From assembly GCA_020428895.1 (NCBI GenBank), contig JAGQLZ010000031.1, positions 1 to 18,420 of the forward strand: a stretch of DNA of 18,420 nt, written 5' to 3'. Of the stretch, positions 10,801-16,800 are shown piece after piece (position 1 is the first letter of the stretch; every line of letters begins with the position of its first letter). The notes beneath the pieces are model-generated. The model made no database searches and was not told the DNA's origin. It worked only from the letters and a program-made list of their open reading frames with translations. Source of the stretch: Candidatus Kaiserbacteria bacterium. GTDB taxonomy: Bacteria > Patescibacteriota > Minisyncoccia > Phycocordibacterales > UBA918. Position numbers and translations under genes: made by a program.

Positions 10801-13800
10801 CGGGCGATTTGATAGCGGTAAACTGTGTTGGTAGTGACGCTGTTTATGCTGTTTGGAATGGAACAACTTGGAGTGCCACTACAAGTATTAGTCTGGCCAA
10901 TGCCAACGATTGTTATGGTGTTGAGTTAGTAGCTGATCCAACTTCAGATGAAATAATCTTAGGTGTTCGTCATGATAACCCAGACACCTATGATTTTGAG
11001 TTCATGGTTTGGAATGGATCTGCTTGGGGTAATGCTACCACCGTTGGTTCATTAGCTGAAGAAGATAGTTTTGGTATGGCGATAGAGTATGAAGAGTCAG
11101 GTGACGAGGCATTAGTGGCAGTAAGTAATGGTGGAGCTAGCAATTTCATATCAATTGTTTGGAACGGTTCCAGTTGGGGTAGTTACGAACTAGTAACTTT
11201 AGGTGATGATTTTGAATGGGGAATGTTTGCTCGTGATGAAGGTAGTGATAATTTGGCATTATGTTACGTGGATAATGATCAAGATTTAGGAATTATTGAG
11301 TGGAACGGTTCTAGTTGGGGAAGTTTTACAGAAACTACTGATATAGGAGAAACCAAAGACGGTTTGCCAATTAGTTGTCAGTATATGACTGATGATGCTA
11401 ATGATGGTGATGTACTGTTAGTTTATTCAGATACAAACAATCCACGAGTAGTTGGTGAGGGAGGTAAGTACAATATATATTCTTCTGGTGTATTAACTGG
11501 AGAGTCTGATCTAGATGATGTTGAAGATGCTTTTAATGTTCAAACCACAAGAACAGCTGATGATTTGATTTTGGCAGTATTTCTTGACCACAATAACGGC
11601 GATAGATACGACTTCACTTATTGGAATGGTTCGAGTTGGGCAGCTCATGATGCTGGTGCGTATATTTCTGATATTCCTTCAGTAGTTGGTAATCCGTTTA
11701 CACCATCACTGGATATGGCAGCTCGTATCTATCCGAACTTTACGTCTGGTCGAATCCGTTCAACCTTGATTGATTATGATGATGGAACCGGTCCTCGTTG
11801 GGAATCATTCAGCTTTACTGACAGTACTCCAGTAGATAGTTATATAACTTATCGAGTGTATTATGAGACACCAAGTGCAACTGTATTGGTGCCTGACCTA
11901 TATTTACCTGGAAATAGTACTGGAAATCTAACGTCTCCAATTGATCTTTCTCAACTTGATAAGAGTATTCATAATGAACTTACTTTAGAAGCTGATTTTA
12001 CTTGTGTTGATGGTAATTGTCCTGTCCTATATGACTGGATGGTTGAATGGTCTGAAGGTATTACGGTGTCTGGTATGGCCTATGAATATGACGAAGTAAC
12101 TCCATTAACCGGAGGTACTGTATCAGTGGTAGTCAATGGGGTTTTGCAAGCAGGGAAAACCGGTACTATTGCTGGTGATGGATCATGGGAAATAAATAAC
12201 GTAACCACTTTTGAAGATGACACTATCGTAGTGTTTATTGACGGTGCTGTAGCTGATGCTAATGAAGCTATTGCGGCAACCGAGTATGACGGAAATGGAG
12301 ACGTGACAGGAATGGTATTGGCAGAAAGGCACTTAACAATTGGATCAAATGATGAGTCTGTAGTGGTCACTAATGCTGGATTAGATGATTATGACTATAC
12401 CGACAACGAAAATGTCTTTTACTCAGTGAGTGTTTCTGATGAGTTTGATTTATGTGGTGACAGTGGTTGTGAGGATGCTGAGTTAAGGGTGTTGGCTGGC
12501 GCTACATACAAACCGGGGGCCAATAGTATTGTCCATGATATTGAAAACAACGGAACATTAGATCTTGATGCAACCACCCTTAGAGTTAGTGGTTCTTGGG
12601 TAGATAAGGCGACCACTTCAGTTGATACCAGTACAGTTATCTTTACGGCTACGACTTCTGCAGAGAGTCTATCAGGTACTCCTACATTATCTTTTTACAA
12701 TGTAACCTTTGGAGAAACTAGTGGTGATGCATCCTTTAACTTATTAGAGCCAACTATTAACGTTGGTAATATCCTGAGGGTGAACTATGGTTCATTTAAT
12801 AGAGCTACTCACACTATTAATGTAGCCGGTAATCTTATTATTGGAGCCGGTGGAGAATTTGCTGGTATTGGAACCACTACTTTCAATGGGTCAGGAAACA
12901 GAAGTTGGACTGACAGCTCTGCCACTTCTACTAATATCGGTCATGTAGTTGTAGACGGAACTTTCAAGACAGTAAACATATCAAGTAATGTTAGAGCGCA
13001 AAGTATAACTATCGGCAGCAATGACACTTTACGGGGAGGAACAGGTAATACCTTGTATGTGGCAGAAAATTTTGTTAACAACAATTCGTTTGTTGCCGAT
13101 TCAAGTAACGTTAATTTTTACTCGACTTCAACAGCTTTTATAACCAATAGTTCAGCTTTCTATAATCTAACTTTCTCAGGAGTTGATGGTATTTACTCCT
13201 TTACAAATTCATCAGTAAATATCAATAATAACCTTTTGATTGCTACTGGTACGGTAACTTTACCGACTGGCCTTACTACTGTCCGTGGTTCCTTCTCAAG
13301 TGCCAGTGGTACTTTTGCTCACAATAATGGTGAAGTTAGGTTTACCAGCAATAGTGCCGGTAAAACGATTACCTCAAATGCCTCAACTTTCTTTAATGCT
13401 TTTTACGATATTAGCTTTACTGGTACAGGATCATGGACGTTTACTGACAATGCCACTACTACAAATAATTTTACTGTCAGTAACGGAAGCATCACTTTCC
13501 CAAGTGGAACCATGACTATTGGTAGAGATTTTGCTTTCAATGGCGGATCATTTAATGCTAACGGTGGTGAAATTATATTCCTTATTCAAGGACCAGATAG
13601 TATAGATACCAATGGTAGTAGTTTCAATGATGTAAGGTTTAGAGGGGCAACTGCTGGAAGTTGGTATGCTTCAAGTTGGGATTATCGAGAGGCTATTACT
13701 ATTGATAGTACTGAAGTTGATTCTGATTTGAATGACTTCCCAGTTTATGTTGACCTATCAAACTTAAGTGCTAACTTCTTTAACAATGTAAAAAGTGACG

Positions 13801-16800
13801 GAGGCGATATTCGAATAACTGAAAGTGACGGAGTAACTGAGTTAGCTCGCGAAGTTGTAAATATAGATACCGGCGCAGATACTGGTGAATTATATTTTAA
13901 CGCTTCAAATATCAGTAGTTCAGCTGATACTACCTTCTATATTTATTATGGAAATAGTGGAGCGTCCGAACCAGCTGCGGCTAGTACTTACGGTAGTGAG
14001 AATACATGGAATAGTGACTACATTGCAGTTTTCCATATGGAAGAACTAAACGCTATTGACTCCACCAGTTATAATCACGATTTAACAGCGGTTGGAGATA
14101 CACCGGCCCTTACTGCTAGTGGTTATATTGGTAGTGCAATATCAATTACCGACAATGGTGGTAGTGACTACCTTAACTTCGGTGACAACCTAGGTGAACT
14201 AACTGGTCTTAGTCAAATGGCCGTGTCAGCTTGGGTTTATATTGATGACGATAGCGATGATGATTCCTTCTTTACTCGTCCCGGTTCTTCAGCACCGATC
14301 TTGCTGTGGGATAACATCAGTGGCTCGACTAATAATGATACTTATACATTTAACGTTGATAATACCGGAGTAGCGGCTAACCGTGTTGACGCTGCACCAA
14401 ACGGAATTTCTGTTGGTGACACTTGGCAGTATGTAGTTGGAGTGATGAATGGTAGTAATCGATATATATACGTTGATGGTTCTTTAGCAAATTCCAATTC
14501 AGGCGGTTCAGCCACTATCCCAAGTAACACGGGTGGTGCGCAGATTGGTTATTGGAGTGGTTCGACTGGTTTTGATTATCAAGGAGAAATTGACGAATGG
14601 CGACTTTCTAAAGTAGCTCGTTCAACTGATTGGATTTCGGCTGAACATACAAACATGTCATCATCTACTGATTTTTATTCAGTTGGTGCTTACGAATTAG
14701 ACAGCTCAAGAAGTTTTGATGAAACCAATGTTGATATAAATGGAGATGTTGTAATTGAGTCCGGCGCAAGCATAACCTTACCGAGTGGCAACCTCACAGT
14801 CGGCGGATCGTTTGATAATGATGGAGTGTTTAATGCTAATAGTGGTACGGTTGATTTTGATTCAATCGCTGGTTCTGAAACTATTGCTGCTGGTAATTCA
14901 ACTTTTGCCACTCTTAATTTTGATAGTGTAACTGGTGATTGGGATGTAACTGAACACGCTACTGCATCCGTCGCTATTAATATCAATGATGTCGGTGACT
15001 GGAATTTAAATTCGGGAATTGTTCTAGAAAGTACTGGTACTTTCAGTAATACTGTAGGTGGAGCTTCGACTACTTGGGATGGAGTTTTACGTCTGTCTTC
15101 TGATACTGATTACGTTATAAATTCAAAGACCGATCAGGGTGATCAATATTCAACAATAGTTACTGTTGGTAATACCGACATGTCTATGTGGAATTCATCT
15201 TCCACAGTCTACGCAACCAATGATAGTTCTTCAATTTACTCAATGGATCATAACGGAAATTCTGGAGATTTGTACATTTTTGGTAATTATGAAAGAAGTA
15301 GTGGTACTGAGTATTGGAGTTACGCTACTGATTTTGATGGCACAGATTTAACAGGCGGTGGTGAGCGTCAAGTAGATGTCAGAATTGAGAACGGAGGAGT
15401 TGTTGAAATTAGTACTTCAACCATAATCATTAATGGTATTTCAACTGCTTCAACTACTATTGATGCACAAAGTGGTTCTTATACGTTTACTGCTTCTAAA
15501 GCTACTGTAACCGCTAATTACTTTGAAATGACTGGTAGTGATGTTAACGGTATGAATCTTACAAATTCTTCAGTAGTAACGAGTCTAAATAATGCTCTAT
15601 TTTCAATCGGCCCAGCTGTAGCAGCAATTTCAGTTGACGCTTCTACCGTAGATGCAAATCCAGCATCTCAGTTCTTCAATACAAACTTTGTGACTGCGGG
15701 TGGTTCAGCCAACGTTACTCTAAATGGTGTACCGACTTCTTACTGGTGGTTCCGTAATGGTCAGGGAGATCGTTATGGTGAAGCTTTTGACAATCTTGAC
15801 GGTGATCCAGGTTCAATCCGTTGGGATGACAGTTCATACAATATTGTAATTTCAGGTCAGGTATTTTCAGATGATGGTTCAACTACTTTAGGTGGCCCAA
15901 CTTGTGATGGTACGACCAACAATGTACGAGTAGTGGTTGATGGTGGTACTTATGCCTCAACCACATATTGTAGTGGCATAGATGGTTCTTACTCATTTAA
16001 TGCCGTTTCATATATTGGAGATCCGGTAATAATGATCTACCTAGATACTAATGGTGGAGAAGTAGGAAGTGTGATTACTAAGACGCCAACGGCTGATATT
16101 ACTAACTTGAATATTTATGCTGATCGCGTGATGACAAGGAATGAAGACACTAGCCCTTTATCAATTGCAGATATGGCGGTTTATGACAGTAGTGATGACT
16201 CTGATTTGCGATATACCGCTGCGACCAGTACCACTGATACATTAGTAGTAGCTGCAGACACTGAACTAATCATCGCTTCTTCAAGTACATTTGCGCCAGC
16301 CGGAAATATTACCCTACTTTCTAGTGGTAGTGGTGAGACATTTGATGGTTCTTTCCATATTGATGACGGAGCAACTTTTGTTGGAGCTAACGGACAGAGC
16401 CATATAATTGGTGGTAATTTCTTTAGAGATACTGGTGGTATTTTCACTGGGGCTTCTTCAAGTATTACTTTCACAGCGACTACTACTGGTAAAACTATCG
16501 ATAGTGATGATGCCGGTGTAGTAAATTTCCAACAAATTGACTTTACTGGAGTGGGCGGTGCTTGGAATATAAACGCCAATATTGCAGTAGTTGGTAATAT
16601 GACAATTGCTACTGGTACTGTTACTGGTACTGGAGATATAACAATGACTGGCGGTACTTTAGGAGGTAATGGTCTGCTCTCAATGGGTGGCGGAACTGTT
16701 ACGATTGGAACTTCAACAGAACTAGGTGGTGTTCAAGGTTGGACTTTTAATAATTTAACTCTAGGCGATGGGGTTGTTACAAATACTACCACCAGAAGTA

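Noticed and set aside
5994..11690. CRISPR or DNA-level short repeat array from the WNGSSW codons
   Set aside because: The similarity is at protein level with degenerate DNA and unequal spacing inside an open frame; no constant repeats with unique spacers.
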